DNA of 64,000 nucleotides from Vibrio hepatarius (GTDB taxonomy: Bacteria > Pseudomonadota > Gammaproteobacteria > Enterobacterales > Vibrionaceae). The DNA lies in the NCBI RefSeq assembly GCF_001274785.1, contig NZ_LHPI01000001.1, forward strand, positions 1 to 64,000, given 5' to 3'. Within the stretch, counting starts at the first letter, position 1. Every line of letters begins with the position of its first letter. Both the position numbers and the translations under genes were made by a program. Positions 26,376 to 36,441 of this stretch are shown one piece after another. The notes below the pieces were generated by a model. That model saw only the letters and a list, made by a program, of their open reading frames with translations, searched no databases and was not told the DNA's origin.

Positions 26376-26430
26376 TTGGGGAAATTTGTATTATGAACGC
26401 CGTTTTTTAAGGTAAGTCGAGATAAGCATT

Positions 26431-27186
26431 ATGAACCCTATCATTGAGCAGCAACTGAATCGTCGTTCAGTTCGCAACTTTACTGGTGATTCAGTAAAAC
26501 AGGAAGATTTGGATCAGATCCTGAAGGCGGCGCAACAAGCTCCGACGTCTGTTAACGGTCAACAAATCTCATTAGTCGTTATTCGAGATAAAGAAACCAT
26601 CGCGAAGATCGCTGAATTTGCTGGCGGCCAGCCACAAGTTGCGTCAGCGGATGTGTTCATTACAGTTGTTGTCGATTACCACCGTGCAGCCTTTGCGATG
26701 GCGGATGTGGACAAAGAAATCGTGATCAACCGTTCAGCGGAAGGCATTATGGCGGGCGCTGTAGATGCTGGCATTATGCTTAACGCGTTGCAAACTGCGG
26801 CTGAGTCTTTCGGCTACGGCACAACGGCCATCGGCGGTATTCGTGCTAACCCAGACAAAATGGTTGAGTTACTAGGCTTGCCTGCAAATACTTTCCCATT
26901 GGTGGGCACAACGATTGGTGTGACTGACGTTGCGTCTGTTTCTCCTGTGAAGCCTCGTGTACCTGTGGAATCGTTCGCGATGTACGAGAAGTAAGACTCT
27001 GCACTTGTCATTCAAGGTATGCGTGAGTACGACATAGAGCTACGCGAGTGGTGGGATAACATTGGCTTGAAAGACATGCCAAGTTACGCGGAATCGACCA
27101 GCCAATACTATGGTCAGATTTACTTCCCGCACATTAAGAAATCACTTGAGAGCCAAGGTTTTATTTTCCAAGACCAATTGGACTAA
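26431..27186 (+). pseudogene. NfsA-like NADPH-dependent nitroreductase, interrupted by an in-frame TAA
   Basis: The frame opens at ATG 26431 with RRSVRNFTGDSVKQEDL and APTSVNGQQ (FMN site), later GYGTTAIGGIRANPD and IGVTDVASVSPVKPRVP. After codon 187 (FAMYEK) a TAA stands at 26992-26994, yet the same frame continues DSALVIQGMREYDIELREWW and GLKDMPSYAESTSQYYG to a natural stop at 27184-27186. The family (NfsA/FRP, about 240-250 residues) needs this C-terminal part. A TAC (Tyr) to TAA change would explain it. The truncated 187-residue protein may still bind FMN but probably is impaired. Confidence 0.75.
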
Positions 27187-27513
27187 CTGTTTATCCTTTC
27201 TACGTTTGTTTTATATATTCATTGCCTTTTTGCCCCAGCACATCGAACTGGGGCTTTTTTGATCTTGCCTTATTGAGCTCTGACCTGTCATTTTCACCGC
27301 TCTGATTCCGGCATAATCTTATGCGAAAAAAGTTGAGATATGCCTATTGTTTAAGCGTAACAACTTGCACTTTATCAGTGACTTTTTCCTCAATTGACAG
27401 ATAAAAAGTCTTATTCCTGAGGTTCCTTTCGTCACTCTTATAAATGAGACCAGTTAGTGAGCGTTTTCTTACTATAGTTGCTTCAACGGGACTGATTTTA
27501 TTTGGGGTGAAAA
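27187..27513. other. Intergenic region before the RND pump
   Basis: This 327-bp region holds the terminator of the nfsA-like gene at its left end. The rest must carry the promoter of the RND operon. I see no regulator gene and no clear operator. Confidence 0.4.
27232..27260 (+). terminator. Rho-independent terminator
   Basis: GCCCCAG/CTGGGGC with a 9-nt loop is followed by TTTTTT. It ends transcripts from the interrupted reductase gene, and its position after the second stop supports that the whole 756-bp frame was once one gene. Confidence 0.9.
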
Positions 27514-28647
27514 ATGTACACTCGGCACTTTGCACTGGCATTTCTGGTAGTTTCATATTCATTACTCATTTCTTTTCCGACTTTACTCTATGCGGCGGAA
27601 GAAGAAGCGTTACCCACAGTTACAGTACAATCGATTGAAAAAATATCCGTGACGCCGAGCGTAACGTTTAACGGGCGGGCTGAGGCGGTGTCAAGTGTTG
27701 CGCTCAAAGCTCGTGTGAGTGGATTTTTGGAGTCGATCAGTTTCAATGAAGGGGATGTAGTCACGAAAGATCAAGTCCTCTTCGGTATTGAAAAAGCGCA
27801 ATACAAAGCGCAAGTCGATGCCATCAAAGGTAACGTATTCCGTCTACGCGGGACGCTAAAATTGGCCGAGATTGAACGGGATCGTCGACAACTACTCGTC
27901 CGAAGAAAGCAAATCTCTCAAGAAGAGCTTGACCGAGCGATGGCTGGTGTGACCGAAGCACAAGGTCAGTTGCTCAGTGAGCAAGCCAATCTAGAGCAAG
28001 CCGAGCTCAATCTAAGTTACACAGAAATCAAAGCGCCGTTTACTGGCACGATTGGTGTGTCTTATTTTGACGTCGGCGACGTGGTGAGTCCTCTTAGTGG
28101 TGACTTGGCGGTTATCGTCAGTAAAGACCCGATGTATGTCAACTTTCCGGTCAGTCAAAGACAACTGCTGTCATTTCGCGAGCAGTCCGCCAACAGTGAA
28201 CTCGACTTTGGTGGTGCGGTGGTCAAAATTCGTCTCGCCAACGGAGATGATTATGCTCATGTCGGTAAAGTGAACTTTATTGACGTGCTTTCTAACCCTA
28301 GTACCGACACCACCATTGTAAGGGCGGAGTTCCCTAACCCTGACGGCTTACTCGTTCACCAACAATTGCTTGATGTGGTGCTGGAAGAAAGTGACGCTGA
28401 TATGAAGCTGGCTGTACCTCAGCGGGCTTTATTGCTTGACCAGATTGGTGCGTATGTATTGACCGTCGATGGCAACGATACCATTCAAGTCACCCGTATT
28501 GAGTTGGGCGACAGCGTGGAAGGTATGGTTGTGGTGGTCAGTGGCCTTGAGGAAGGGGCAAAAGTCGTTGTTCAAGGTGGACAAAGAGTGCGCCCTGGCA
28601 TGAAAGTCAAAGCGACTGAGGCTTCTTCAGCAGGAGGAGGCATGTAA
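27514..28647 (+). CDS. RND efflux periplasmic adaptor (membrane fusion protein)
   Basis: A 377-residue HlyD/MexE-type adaptor. It has a signal sequence (about residues 1-28, ending LLYAAEEE) with no lipobox Cys at the cleavage site. A biotinyl-lipoyl motif [19 protein letters not shown], an alpha-hairpin ([19 protein letters not shown]) and a beta-barrel segment ([19 protein letters not shown]) follow. It links the RND pump to an outer-membrane channel, which is not encoded here. The stop overlaps the next start (TAATG), so the two are translated together. Confidence 0.92.
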   Translation: MYTRHFALAFLVVSYSLLISFPTLLYAAEEEALPTVTVQSIEKISVTPSVTFNGRAEAVSSVALKARVSGFLESISFNEGDVVTKDQVLFGIEKAQYKAQVDAIKGNVFRLRGTLKLAEIERDRRQLLVRRKQISQEELDRAMAGVTEAQGQLLSEQANLEQAELNLSYTEIKAPFTGTIGVSYFDVGDVVSPLSGDLAVIVSKDPMYVNFPVSQRQLLSFREQSANSELDFGGAVVKIRLANGDDYAHVGKVNFIDVLSNPSTDTTIVRAEFPNPDGLLVHQQLLDVVLEESDADMKLAVPQRALLLDQIGAYVLTVDGNDTIQVTRIELGDSVEGMVVVVSGLEEGAKVVVQGGQRVRPGMKVKATEASSAGGGM

Positions 28648-31600
28648 TGTTATCTGATGTATTTATTGATCGGCCTCGATTCGCAATCGTTATTTCGTTA
28701 GTGATAACGGTTGCAGGTCTTGTCTCCTTAACGCGTTTACCTGTCGCCCAGTTTCCTGACATCGTTCCGCCTCAGGTAGAGGTTAAGACGTTTTATCCCG
28801 GTGCCAGCTCCGAAGTTATCGAAGCGACCGTTGCACAGACGATTGAGTCACGTGTTATCGGGGTGGACAACATGCTCTACATGAAGTCCACCAGTGGTAG
28901 TGATGGTAGCTACACGCTTACGGTATCGTTTTTAGTCGGTACGGACCCAGATATAAACACTGTAAACGTGAAGAACCGGGTCGACTTGGCCATGTCGCAG
29001 TTGCCAGCCGAAGTGCAACAAAGTGGTGTTGAAACCAAGAAAAAATCGTCCGCGATGCTGCAAACAATCCCGATATACTCACCCAATCAGACGTATGACA
29101 CGCTGTTCTTAAGTAACTACGCCAACATCAATATTCTTGATGAGCTCAAGCGGGTCAAAGGCGTAGGTGACGCGATTCTTTATGGTATCGACTACAGTAT
29201 GCGGATTTGGTTAGACACCAATAAGATGACCAATCTGGCGTTGACCACCAATGATGTGGTTGGCGCGCTCCGCTCGCAAAACATACAAGCTGCGGTTGGT
29301 CGAATTGGTGCTCAGCCAATGACAGACGACCAACAGTTCCAGCTCAACATCAACACTCAAGGTCGTTTAACCACCATTAAAGAGTTTGAAAACGTCGTAC
29401 TTCGCGCCAATCCGGATGGTTCATTTATTCGCATTAAAGATATCGGCCGGGCCGAGTTGGGCGCGGCGGTGTCGGATGCCTATGGTCGTTTTAACGGCGG
29501 TTCGGCGGCGGTAATCGGTATTTATAAATCACCGGGTGCGAACGCGATTGAAACCGCGCAAGGGATCAGGGCGGCAATGGCACGTTTATCAGAGCGTTTT
29601 CCTGATGATCTTGAATATGACGTCAACTACGATACGACCAAGTTCGTTGAAGCGAGTATCGAGTCGATTCAACACACCTTGTTTGAGGCGTTGGTGCTGG
29701 TGGTTATCGTGGTGTTTGTCTTCCTTGGTAACTTGCGTGCGACAGTGATTCCGATTGTTGCCGTGCCTGTATCGATCATCGGTACGTTTATCATCATGGC
29801 AGCACTGGGCTTCTCCGCCAATACGGTGTCGTTATTGGCGCTGGTGGTGGCGATTGGTATCGTGGTGGATGACGCAATCATCGTAGTGGAAAGCGTCGAA
29901 CACATCATGGAAACCGAGCCCGAGCTAACGCCAGCAGAAGCGGCGAAAAAAGCCATGGGGCAGATCACTGGGCCTATTCTTGCAATCACCGCCGTATTGC
30001 TTGCGGTGTTTGTGCCAGTGGCATTTATCCCTGGTATTACTGGGCAGATGTTCCAACAATTTGCCGTGGCGGTGTCTGGCTCGATGCTGATTTCGGCGCT
30101 CAACGCGTTAACACTTAGTCCGGCATTGTGCGCAATTATGCTTAAACCCGGCTCGCACAACAAAAAAGGACTGATCAGCAAATTGATGGCGGGGATCGAC
30201 TACGCACGAGACGGCTATGTAGGTGTCGTGAAGCGATTTGTTCGGGTTTCGAGTTTAAGTATTATCGTATTAGGCATCGTCTTTGGTGGGATTTACCTAG
30301 TGGGTAAACAAGTACCATCTGGTTTCTTACCCGATGAAGACCAAGGTGCGTTTATGATTGAGGTTCAGTTGCCTGAAGGAGCCTCGGTGAACCGAACTGC
30401 GGCAATTGCCGAGAAAGTTGAGAAGATCTTGCTCGAAACTGAAGGGGTCGAAAGCTTTATTAACGTGGTGGGTTTCAGTGTGATTGATAGCCAAGCGAAA
30501 TCTAATGCGGCGTTTTTTGCGGTAGCACTCGACCCGTTTGAAGAGCGTGAAGATCCAGCCTTAGACGTTCACCCGATGATGCAAAAACTTTATCAAGAGT
30601 TTCTGACGATTCAAGGAGCGAACATCTTTCCGTTCAACCTACCACCGATCATTGGTCTGGGTACGGGCTCGGGCTTTGAATACCAGCTCAAAGACTTACA
30701 AGGTCGCAGCGCCGCTGACTTGGCGGCTGTAGGGCGCGGGCTGGTGGCAAGCGCAAATCAGGACACATTGCTTGCTAACGTGTTTACTACCTATACCGCG
30801 GATACGCCGCAAGTATTCCTAGAAATTGACCGAGACAAAGTGCAGACCTTGGGTATCAATGTGGCTGACGTGTTTATGGCGTTGCAAACCACGCTTGGTG
30901 GTTTCTATGTCAACGACTTCAACTTGTTTGGTCGTACATGGCAGGTCAACATTCAAGGGGACGAAGAAGACCGTAATGAGTTCAACGACATGTTGCGTAT
31001 TCACGTGCGAAACAACAAAGGTGAGATGGTGCCGCTTAGGGTGTTTACTGAACCGAGCCTGACGCTGAGCCCGCAATCGATCATTCGTTATAACAACAAC
31101 CGCTCTATCACTATCAATGGTGGTCCGGCTACTGGTGTAGCGTCTGGTGATGCGCTGATCGCGATGGAAAAACTATCGGCAGAAACGCTGCCACCGGGTT
31201 ATGACTTTGAGTGGACCACCAACGCGCTGCAAGAAAAACTCGCCGCAGGTCAAACTGGACCAATTTTGGCGTTCGCCTTGCTGTTTGTGTACTTGTTCTT
31301 AGTCGCACTGTACGAGAGTTGGACCATCCCAACTGTGGTGTTGTTGTCGGTGTCGGTCGCCTTGCTCGGCGCGCTAGTGACCTTGCTGCTGGCCAACCTA
31401 GAGCTTAACCTCTATGCGCAGATAGGTATCGTGGTGTTGATCGCTCTGTCGGCGAAGAACGGTATCTTGATCGTTGAGTTCTCTAAAGAGCAGCGGGAGC
31501 ACGGCATGTCGATTGTTGATGCGGCTGTGGAGGGCGCGCGATTACGTTTCAGAGCGGTTATGATGACCAGCTTTGCGTTTATCGCCGGTCTTATCCCACT

Positions 31601-31832
31601 GATTATAGCTATCGGTGCGGGTATGTTGAGTCGACGCGGGGTTGGTACGGCGGTGTTTGGTGGCATGCTGGCTTCGTCGCTGATTGCCATCTTTATCATC
31701 CCGCCGCTTTACGTGGTGTTCCAGCGCTTTAGAGAAAAAGGTCATAAGATGATTGGTAAAGAGCTGCCTAACCCTGAGAGTAACAAAGCGGAGAAAGTGG
31801 ACGCAGATAAAGACGCCGCAAAATCTGAGTAA
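28647..31832 (+). CDS. RND multidrug efflux pump, HAE1 family
   Basis: A 1061-residue inner-membrane proton-driven pump of AcrB/MexF length. It has the usual two halves, each with a large periplasmic loop; TM4 holds [20 protein letters not shown], with the paired Asp residues of the proton relay. [20 protein letters not shown] forms TM1. The tail is Lys/Glu/Asp-rich. It works with the adaptor upstream and probably TolC. Substrates are not predictable and no repressor is adjacent. Confidence 0.94.
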   Translation: MLSDVFIDRPRFAIVISLVITVAGLVSLTRLPVAQFPDIVPPQVEVKTFYPGASSEVIEATVAQTIESRVIGVDNMLYMKSTSGSDGSYTLTVSFLVGTDPDINTVNVKNRVDLAMSQLPAEVQQSGVETKKKSSAMLQTIPIYSPNQTYDTLFLSNYANINILDELKRVKGVGDAILYGIDYSMRIWLDTNKMTNLALTTNDVVGALRSQNIQAAVGRIGAQPMTDDQQFQLNINTQGRLTTIKEFENVVLRANPDGSFIRIKDIGRAELGAAVSDAYGRFNGGSAAVIGIYKSPGANAIETAQGIRAAMARLSERFPDDLEYDVNYDTTKFVEASIESIQHTLFEALVLVVIVVFVFLGNLRATVIPIVAVPVSIIGTFIIMAALGFSANTVSLLALVVAIGIVVDDAIIVVESVEHIMETEPELTPAEAAKKAMGQITGPILAITAVLLAVFVPVAFIPGITGQMFQQFAVAVSGSMLISALNALTLSPALCAIMLKPGSHNKKGLISKLMAGIDYARDGYVGVVKRFVRVSSLSIIVLGIVFGGIYLVGKQVPSGFLPDEDQGAFMIEVQLPEGASVNRTAAIAEKVEKILLETEGVESFINVVGFSVIDSQAKSNAAFFAVALDPFEEREDPALDVHPMMQKLYQEFLTIQGANIFPFNLPPIIGLGTGSGFEYQLKDLQGRSAADLAAVGRGLVASANQDTLLANVFTTYTADTPQVFLEIDRDKVQTLGINVADVFMALQTTLGGFYVNDFNLFGRTWQVNIQGDEEDRNEFNDMLRIHVRNNKGEMVPLRVFTEPSLTLSPQSIIRYNNNRSITINGGPATGVASGDALIAMEKLSAETLPPGYDFEWTTNALQEKLAAGQTGPILAFALLFVYLFLVALYESWTIPTVVLLSVSVALLGALVTLLLANLELNLYAQIGIVVLIALSAKNGILIVEFSKEQREHGMSIVDAAVEGARLRFRAVMMTSFAFIAGLIPLIIAIGAGMLSRRGVGTAVFGGMLASSLIAIFIIPPLYVVFQRFREKGHKMIGKELPNPESNKAEKVDADKDAAKSE

Positions 31833-31846
31833 CGGGAAAAACAAAT

Positions 31847-31879
31847 AAGGCTAAGCGGAGCAATCTGCTTAGCCTTTTT
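31847..31879 (+). terminator. Rho-independent terminator of the RND operon
   Basis: AAGGCTAAGC/GCTTAGCCTT makes a 10-bp stem followed by a TTTTTG run. It lies just after the pump stop codon and can also serve arfB on the opposite strand. Confidence 0.85.
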
Positions 31880-31890
31880 GTGTTTGTGAA

Positions 31891-32304
31891 TCAGTGTTTT
31901 ACTCGGCCTCGCAAAGACTTGGTCTGCGCCTTAATATTTTTACTTTTTAGCCTACGCTCTTTCGACGCGCGGGTTGGTTTGGTTTCTCGGCGTTTCTTTT
32001 GTACAACCATCGCCGTGCGGATCAACTCAGCCAGTCGATTCAAGGCGTCTTCTTTGTTTTGCTCTTGGGTGCGGAACTGCTGCGCTTTAATCGTAATCAC
32101 GCCATCTTTTGAGATGCGAGAGTCACTCAATGCCAGAATGCGCTCTTTGTAGATGTCTGGCAGGGTGGAATGTTTGACATCGAATTGAAGGTGGATCGCT
32201 GAAGATACCTTGTTGACGTTCTGACCGCCCGAGCCTTGCGCTCTAATCGCGGTGAGTTGGATTTCCCAGTCTTGAAGGGTAACGGTATTGGATATCTTGA
32301 GCAT
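31891..32304 (-). CDS. arfB: Alternative ribosome-rescue factor / peptidyl-tRNA hydrolase ArfB (YaeJ)
   Basis: A 137-residue release-factor-like protein. The catalytic GGQ is at residues 26-28 (AQGSGGQNVNKV), and the basic C-terminal tail (QKKRRETKPTRASKERRLKS) is the part that enters the empty mRNA channel. It frees ribosomes stalled without a stop codon by hydrolysing peptidyl-tRNA. Length and layout fit the E. coli protein; it is not a decoding RF because the tRNA-mimic domain is missing. Confidence 0.95.
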   Translation of the reverse strand: MLKISNTVTLQDWEIQLTAIRAQGSGGQNVNKVSSAIHLQFDVKHSTLPDIYKERILALSDSRISKDGVITIKAQQFRTQEQNKEDALNRLAELIRTAMVVQKKRRETKPTRASKERRLKSKNIKAQTKSLRGRVKH

Positions 32305-32425
32305 AAGGTGGGTAATGAATCAGTTGGATTGTTTGCTATCTTATCACAAGCTTTTACAGACTTTGCATTTGCTGCGTATTGAGAGCTGCATTCAAACCAT
32401 TTATCAACAGCGCATAGGCTTAAAG

Positions 32426-32454
32426 TACGGAGGCGCTTGAGCAGCGCCTCCGTA
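32426..32454 (-). terminator. Strong hairpin after gcd
   Basis: TACGGAGGCGCT/AGCGCCTCCGTA, 12 bp with a 5-nt loop, lies just past the gcd stop. The T-run that follows on the minus strand is poor (CTTTAAG), so its terminator strength is uncertain, but the stem is very stable. Confidence 0.6.
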
Positions 32455-32471
32455 ATCGGAGTTGATATGTA

Positions 32472-34826
32472 TTATTGGTCGGGTAGCGCATAGGCGATAA
32501 CGTAGTCACCGAACTCCGTCATGTTATAACGCGCTCCACTAGCTGAAATCACAATGTACTGCCGACCATCGTCGCCGACGTAACTCATCGGCGTGGCTTG
32601 GGTGCCTAGTGGTAATCGACCTCGCCAGATAAGCTCGCCAGTTTCCGTATTAAACGCACGAAGATAATAATCTTGAGTGGCAGCAAACCATGCAAGTCCA
32701 CCTTTCGTCACCATTGCGCCACCAAGCGGAGGAATGCCGACATAAAAGGCGAGCCCGGGCTGAAATGTGCCAAGAGCGAGGTCTTTTGCCGTTCCTGCTG
32801 GGTGTTGCCAAAGATGCTTCCCACTCACAAGGTCGATAGCCGATATTGTGCCCCAAGGTGGTTGTAAACAAGGGATTCCGATTGGAGAAACAAACATCCC
32901 ACGCTGCATACCATAAGGTGTTCCGGACATTGGCGCATAAGGTCCACTTTCACCTGTGTACTTGAGGTCTGGGGTAACTTGGTCGCGAGGGATCAGTTTT
33001 TGAACAAGGGGAACCCGCATTTCAGATGTCACCATGACGAGTCGCTCTTCGTCTACCGCAGCACTGCCGAAATTCATCCCGCCCATCGGGCCGGGAAAGA
33101 CAATTGAGTTGTGAATAGAAGGGGTGGTGAACTCACCTTCATAGCGGTACTTATGGAGTAAAATACGACACATCATTTGGTCGATAGGCGTCGCGCCCCA
33201 CATTTGCTCTTCTGTGAGTCGATCGGTACCAATCGCCGCCATCTCTGTCGAGTAAGGTTGTGTTGGAGCATAGTATTCACCCTGAATCGTCCCGTCGCTG
33301 TTCGGTACGATTAATTCTTCGACGTTTTTAACCGGTTTGCCGGTGCGTCGGTCAAGCACGAATACTTGCGCTCGCTTAGTGGTTTGGATCAATGCGGGTA
33401 CCGTGCCGCCATTGCCATCTGGAATGTCTGCCAATACAGGTTGGGCGGGGACATCATAATCCCACAAGTCGTGATGCACGGTTTGGAACTTCCAAACTTC
33501 GTCCCCTGTTTTGAGATCTAAAGCCACGACGGAAGAGCTGTATTCGTCATCAAATGGGCGGCGTTTACCACCGTAAATGTCTGGTGTCGCGTTACCTAGT
33601 GGCAAATACACCATACCTAACTCAAGATCATAAGCGAGCAGTGACCAAGCGTTTGGTGTCCCTGGTGTATAGCTTTCACCCTCGGGAGGAAGGCCTTTTA
33701 AGCTAGGGTTGCCTAAATCCCAAGCCCAGAGTAGCGCCCCTGTCTTCGCGTCATAACCACGGATAACTCCTGAAGGTTCGCCGACGGTCACGTTATCGGT
33801 TACCCGGCCAGAAATGACAATCACATCACCCGCGACCAGTGGGCCACTGGAACTGGTGTAGTACTCTTCATCCGTATCTCCCATCCCAGCCCAAATGTCG
33901 ACAGTGCCATCTTTTCCGAACGTTTCGCACGGTTTTCCGTCGTCGGCTTTGATGGAGATTAATCGAGAGTCAACCGTGGTCTCTACGATTCTTGGACCAC
34001 ACGCATCGTCGGGACCGGGGTCAAAATAGCCGATTGAGCGGCATCGCTTCCAGTCGGTTGAAGTTGCCTTTGGATCAAACTGCCATTTGATGTTCCCGGT
34101 TGTGCCTTCCATCGCGGTTATCTGTCCGACAGGGCCACAATGATAGAGCGTTCCATCGACGTAAATTGGCACGGTTTGATCTTGCTCGCTGTTTGTTTGG
34201 TCAGCAATAAATCCAGTACGAGTGGTCCAAGCGACTTCTAAGTTATTGACGTTCTCAGGCGTTATTTCATCAAACGGGGCATAGCGAGTGCCTGTTCCGG
34301 TTCTTCCGTAGGCGAACCAGTTATCACCCGCATCAATATAGGTGGCGTGCATGTTGCCACTAGCGAGTTGAGAGGAGTTTAAAATAACATCATGTGGTTT
34401 AAACATACCGAAGATGTAAGTCGCCAAGAATGCCATTAATGCAAAGCCACCAAACATAAACAACTTAGTACTGTGCGGGCGTTGGTTTCCCTTCAGCAGA
34501 GGGGTAATAAATAGCACGGCGGCGCATAAAAATACGCTGGTTAGCAAACGTGGGACTAACGGCCAAAAGTTAAAACCAGACTCCAATAGCGCCCATACCA
34601 CAGTGAGGATAAAAATCGCTAAATACAGGTGAACGCCAACCACTTTACCTTGCCATAAATAGTAAGCGGCAGCAGTCATCCCCAGTCCTGCAATGACGTA
34701 ATACCAAGTGCCACCAAGAGTTAACAAGTAAGCACCACCAACTAACAGTGGTATGCCAACGATGAAGAGGAGAAAACTGACGATGCGCACGGCGAGACTT
34801 ACATCGTTTGTATTTTGTCTACTCAT
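32472..34826 (-). CDS. gcd: Membrane-bound PQQ-dependent glucose dehydrogenase
   Basis: A 784-residue quinoprotein. The N-terminus has five hydrophobic helices (to about residue 145), followed by an eight-bladed propeller in the periplasm with W-motif repeats such as GNIKWQFDPK, ALLWAWDLG, DEVWKFQ, KHLWQHP and ELIWRG. The family segment DNWFAYGRTGTGTRYAP opens the catalytic domain. It oxidises glucose (or quinate-type substrates) and passes electrons to ubiquinone. Gcd and quinate dehydrogenase are hard to separate by eye. No pqq biosynthesis genes are present. Confidence 0.88.
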   Translation of the reverse strand: MSRQNTNDVSLAVRIVSFLLFIVGIPLLVGGAYLLTLGGTWYYVIAGLGMTAAAYYLWQGKVVGVHLYLAIFILTVVWALLESGFNFWPLVPRLLTSVFLCAAVLFITPLLKGNQRPHSTKLFMFGGFALMAFLATYIFGMFKPHDVILNSSQLASGNMHATYIDAGDNWFAYGRTGTGTRYAPFDEITPENVNNLEVAWTTRTGFIADQTNSEQDQTVPIYVDGTLYHCGPVGQITAMEGTTGNIKWQFDPKATSTDWKRCRSIGYFDPGPDDACGPRIVETTVDSRLISIKADDGKPCETFGKDGTVDIWAGMGDTDEEYYTSSSGPLVAGDVIVISGRVTDNVTVGEPSGVIRGYDAKTGALLWAWDLGNPSLKGLPPEGESYTPGTPNAWSLLAYDLELGMVYLPLGNATPDIYGGKRRPFDDEYSSSVVALDLKTGDEVWKFQTVHHDLWDYDVPAQPVLADIPDGNGGTVPALIQTTKRAQVFVLDRRTGKPVKNVEELIVPNSDGTIQGEYYAPTQPYSTEMAAIGTDRLTEEQMWGATPIDQMMCRILLHKYRYEGEFTTPSIHNSIVFPGPMGGMNFGSAAVDEERLVMVTSEMRVPLVQKLIPRDQVTPDLKYTGESGPYAPMSGTPYGMQRGMFVSPIGIPCLQPPWGTISAIDLVSGKHLWQHPAGTAKDLALGTFQPGLAFYVGIPPLGGAMVTKGGLAWFAATQDYYLRAFNTETGELIWRGRLPLGTQATPMSYVGDDGRQYIVISASGARYNMTEFGDYVIAYALPDQ

Positions 34827-35002
34827 AATGCTTCCCCTAAGTGATAACGGGTGAGTGCTTTGTCCTCAAATTTTAGTTCAACGCTTTTTACCGCATTGCT
34901 TCGGAAATGAGACAGTAAGCCGAACGTTATAACGGTGGTGGCATCTTGTCGTGGTTAGGCTAGTTTTAAAGGCGAACACGGAGAATGAAATTTGGAGACA
35001 AC

Positions 35003-35380
35003 ATGCAAAATCCAGTTGTTTGGTTCGAAATCTATGTCGATGACATGGAGCGAGCAAAAGCGTTTTATGAGGCGGTATTTAAAGTCACATTGGAGAAAAT
35101 CGGCGATGAAGCGAATGTCGGTGTTGAAATGCTAGGCTTTCCATCATCCATGGAAGATTACGGCGCTTCAGGCGCACTGGCGAAGATGGACGGCGTGCAA
35201 GCGGGCGGCAACAGCACTATGGTTTATTTCGCTTGTGAAGATTGTGCCACGGAAGAGTCACGCGTCGCCGCCGCGGGAGGCAGCGTTATTCATCCCAAGT
35301 TTTCCATTGGGCAGCACGGCTGTATCTCGATTGTCAGCGATAGCGAAGGCAATATGATTGGTTTGCATTCGATGCAGTGA
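35003..35380 (+). CDS. VOC-family (glyoxalase/bleomycin-resistance fold) protein
   Basis: A 125-residue VOC protein. It opens with MQNPVVWFEIYVDDMERAKA, the usual beta-alpha-beta start, and ends with GCISIVSDSEGNMIGLHS, where the second metal-ligand Glu would sit. ATG 35003 is preferred, being 5 bp after GGAG (34994-34997); the ATG at 34985 sits almost on its own ribosome site. Members include glyoxalases and dioxygenases; function here is unknown. Confidence 0.87.
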   Translation: MQNPVVWFEIYVDDMERAKAFYEAVFKVTLEKIGDEANVGVEMLGFPSSMEDYGASGALAKMDGVQAGGNSTMVYFACEDCATEESRVAAAGGSVIHPKFSIGQHGCISIVSDSEGNMIGLHSMQ

Positions 35381-35412
35381 CAGGACGTGCCAGCGCAAAA
35401 TTAGCGCTACAG

Positions 35413-35679
35413 TTAGTTTTTTAGGTTTGGGATAGGGGGCAGCTTATCGTGAAACGCCCCTTTTGCCGCCATAAAGCCAAATGTGTAGGGCGCCACAGCT
35501 AATCCCTCTCGTGCTCGTAAATCCTGACTTTCACGCAGTTTGTTAAACATCCAGTCATCTAACTTATGGGTAATTTCAAAGAACTCTTCATGGGTGAGTT
35601 CCGCTTTTAAGGTGATGAGGAATGCTTGGTCGTCGTCTTTGGGTAAATCGATCACTCTGTCCTGCAGTCGATTGAGCAC
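35413..35679 (-). CDS. Gene fragment of unknown function, probably lacking its 5' end
   Basis: About 89 residues (QDRVIDLPKDDDQAFLITLK, ELTHEEFFEITHKLDDWMF, AAKGAFHDKLPPIPNLKN). I do not recognise the family. The frame stays open to 35832, but upstream of about 35690 it is antisense to real MFS coding sequence, so that part cannot be its own. There is no ribosome site at GTG 35679. The gene seems cut at the junction with the MFS remnant. Confidence 0.45.
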   Translation of the reverse strand: MLNRLQDRVIDLPKDDDQAFLITLKAELTHEEFFEITHKLDDWMFNKLRESQDLRAREGLAVAPYTFGFMAAKGAFHDKLPPIPNLKN

Positions 35680-35683
35680 TTTG

Positions 35684-36361
35684 ATGTTGATTGACGACAG
35701 AAGACCGCAGTGGAATACACAACCTAAACAGGCGAGAGAGAATGCTTTTCGACTTTGTACGCAGGCACTTAAAGTTTGCTGGAAGCACGACGTCCTCAGC
35801 AGGTTAATGCAAGCAACTGTAGTATTTGGCATGGTACTAAGTAGCGTCGAAAACTACTGGAAACCGTATTTAGCGGATATCCTCCGTGAGACGTCTAGTG
35901 GCGTTATCGCATTCGGTGTGATCTCCGCGCTGTATTTTATAATGTCGGCGGTTTCGTCACTGATATCAGTCCCCTTGTTGAGAGTCTTTAGTGGCTCGCA
36001 CAAGACTTTAATGTTTACAACTCGAGCGCTCGCAGGCGTCTGTTTTATTTTCTTGGCGTACACAGCACATCTACTGAGTTTTACGCTTTGCTATTTGTTG
36101 TTCTTCTTTCTTTTAACGGTAGGGAACAACTCAGAGAGCGTGTTGTTACATGAGAATACCGAAGAGAAGATGCGGTCGACGATGTTGTCTATAAGCTCGT
36201 TTATGGTGACGTGTGGCGGAGTTTTCGCTTCACTGGTTTTTGGTGTGATTGCAGAGCGTTTTGGCATATCAGCAAGCTGGACCATCAGCGGTGCGTTGCT
36301 AGTGTTTTCTTCGGTCGTTTTTATCTTTGTTTCCGAGAAGCGATACTTCAAGACAACGTAA
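35684..36361 (+). pseudogene. MFS transporter remnant (C-terminal half)
   Basis: Only transmembrane helices 7-12 of an MFS carrier remain: LMQATVVFGMVLSSVENYW, GVIAFGVISALYFIMSAVSS, FTTRALAGVCFIFLAYTA, LLSFTLCYLLFFFLLTV, STMLSISSFMVTCGGVFAS and SWTISGALLVFSSVVFIFV. The central-loop style ARENAFRLCTQALKVCWKHD starts near 35715 and no N-terminal half is upstream; instead the opposing gene fragment begins. A deletion or recombination joined the two. An ATG at 35684 could start a half-protein, unlikely to transport. Confidence 0.65.
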
Positions 36362-36441
36362 TGAAATGGAGTGTTTAGATAGGCGTTAAACAGCTAACCC
36401 ACGACTGTATGGACGCAGATTAGCTCTTCAAGGTGTATTGA

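Noticed and set aside
26992..26994. TAA in the nfsA-like gene considered as programmed recoding
   Set aside because: TAA is not a known selenocysteine or pyrrolysine codon, no stem-loop follows it, and a single-base change from TAC is simpler.
29669..30181. A 170-residue minus-strand frame inside the RND pump
   Set aside because: It overlaps fully conserved pump sequence and has the composition expected for a reverse-strand artefact.
35680..35832. N-terminal extension of the minus-strand gene ending at 35413
   Set aside because: It is antisense to the MFS coding sequence from about 35715 onward, so it is not likely to be real protein.
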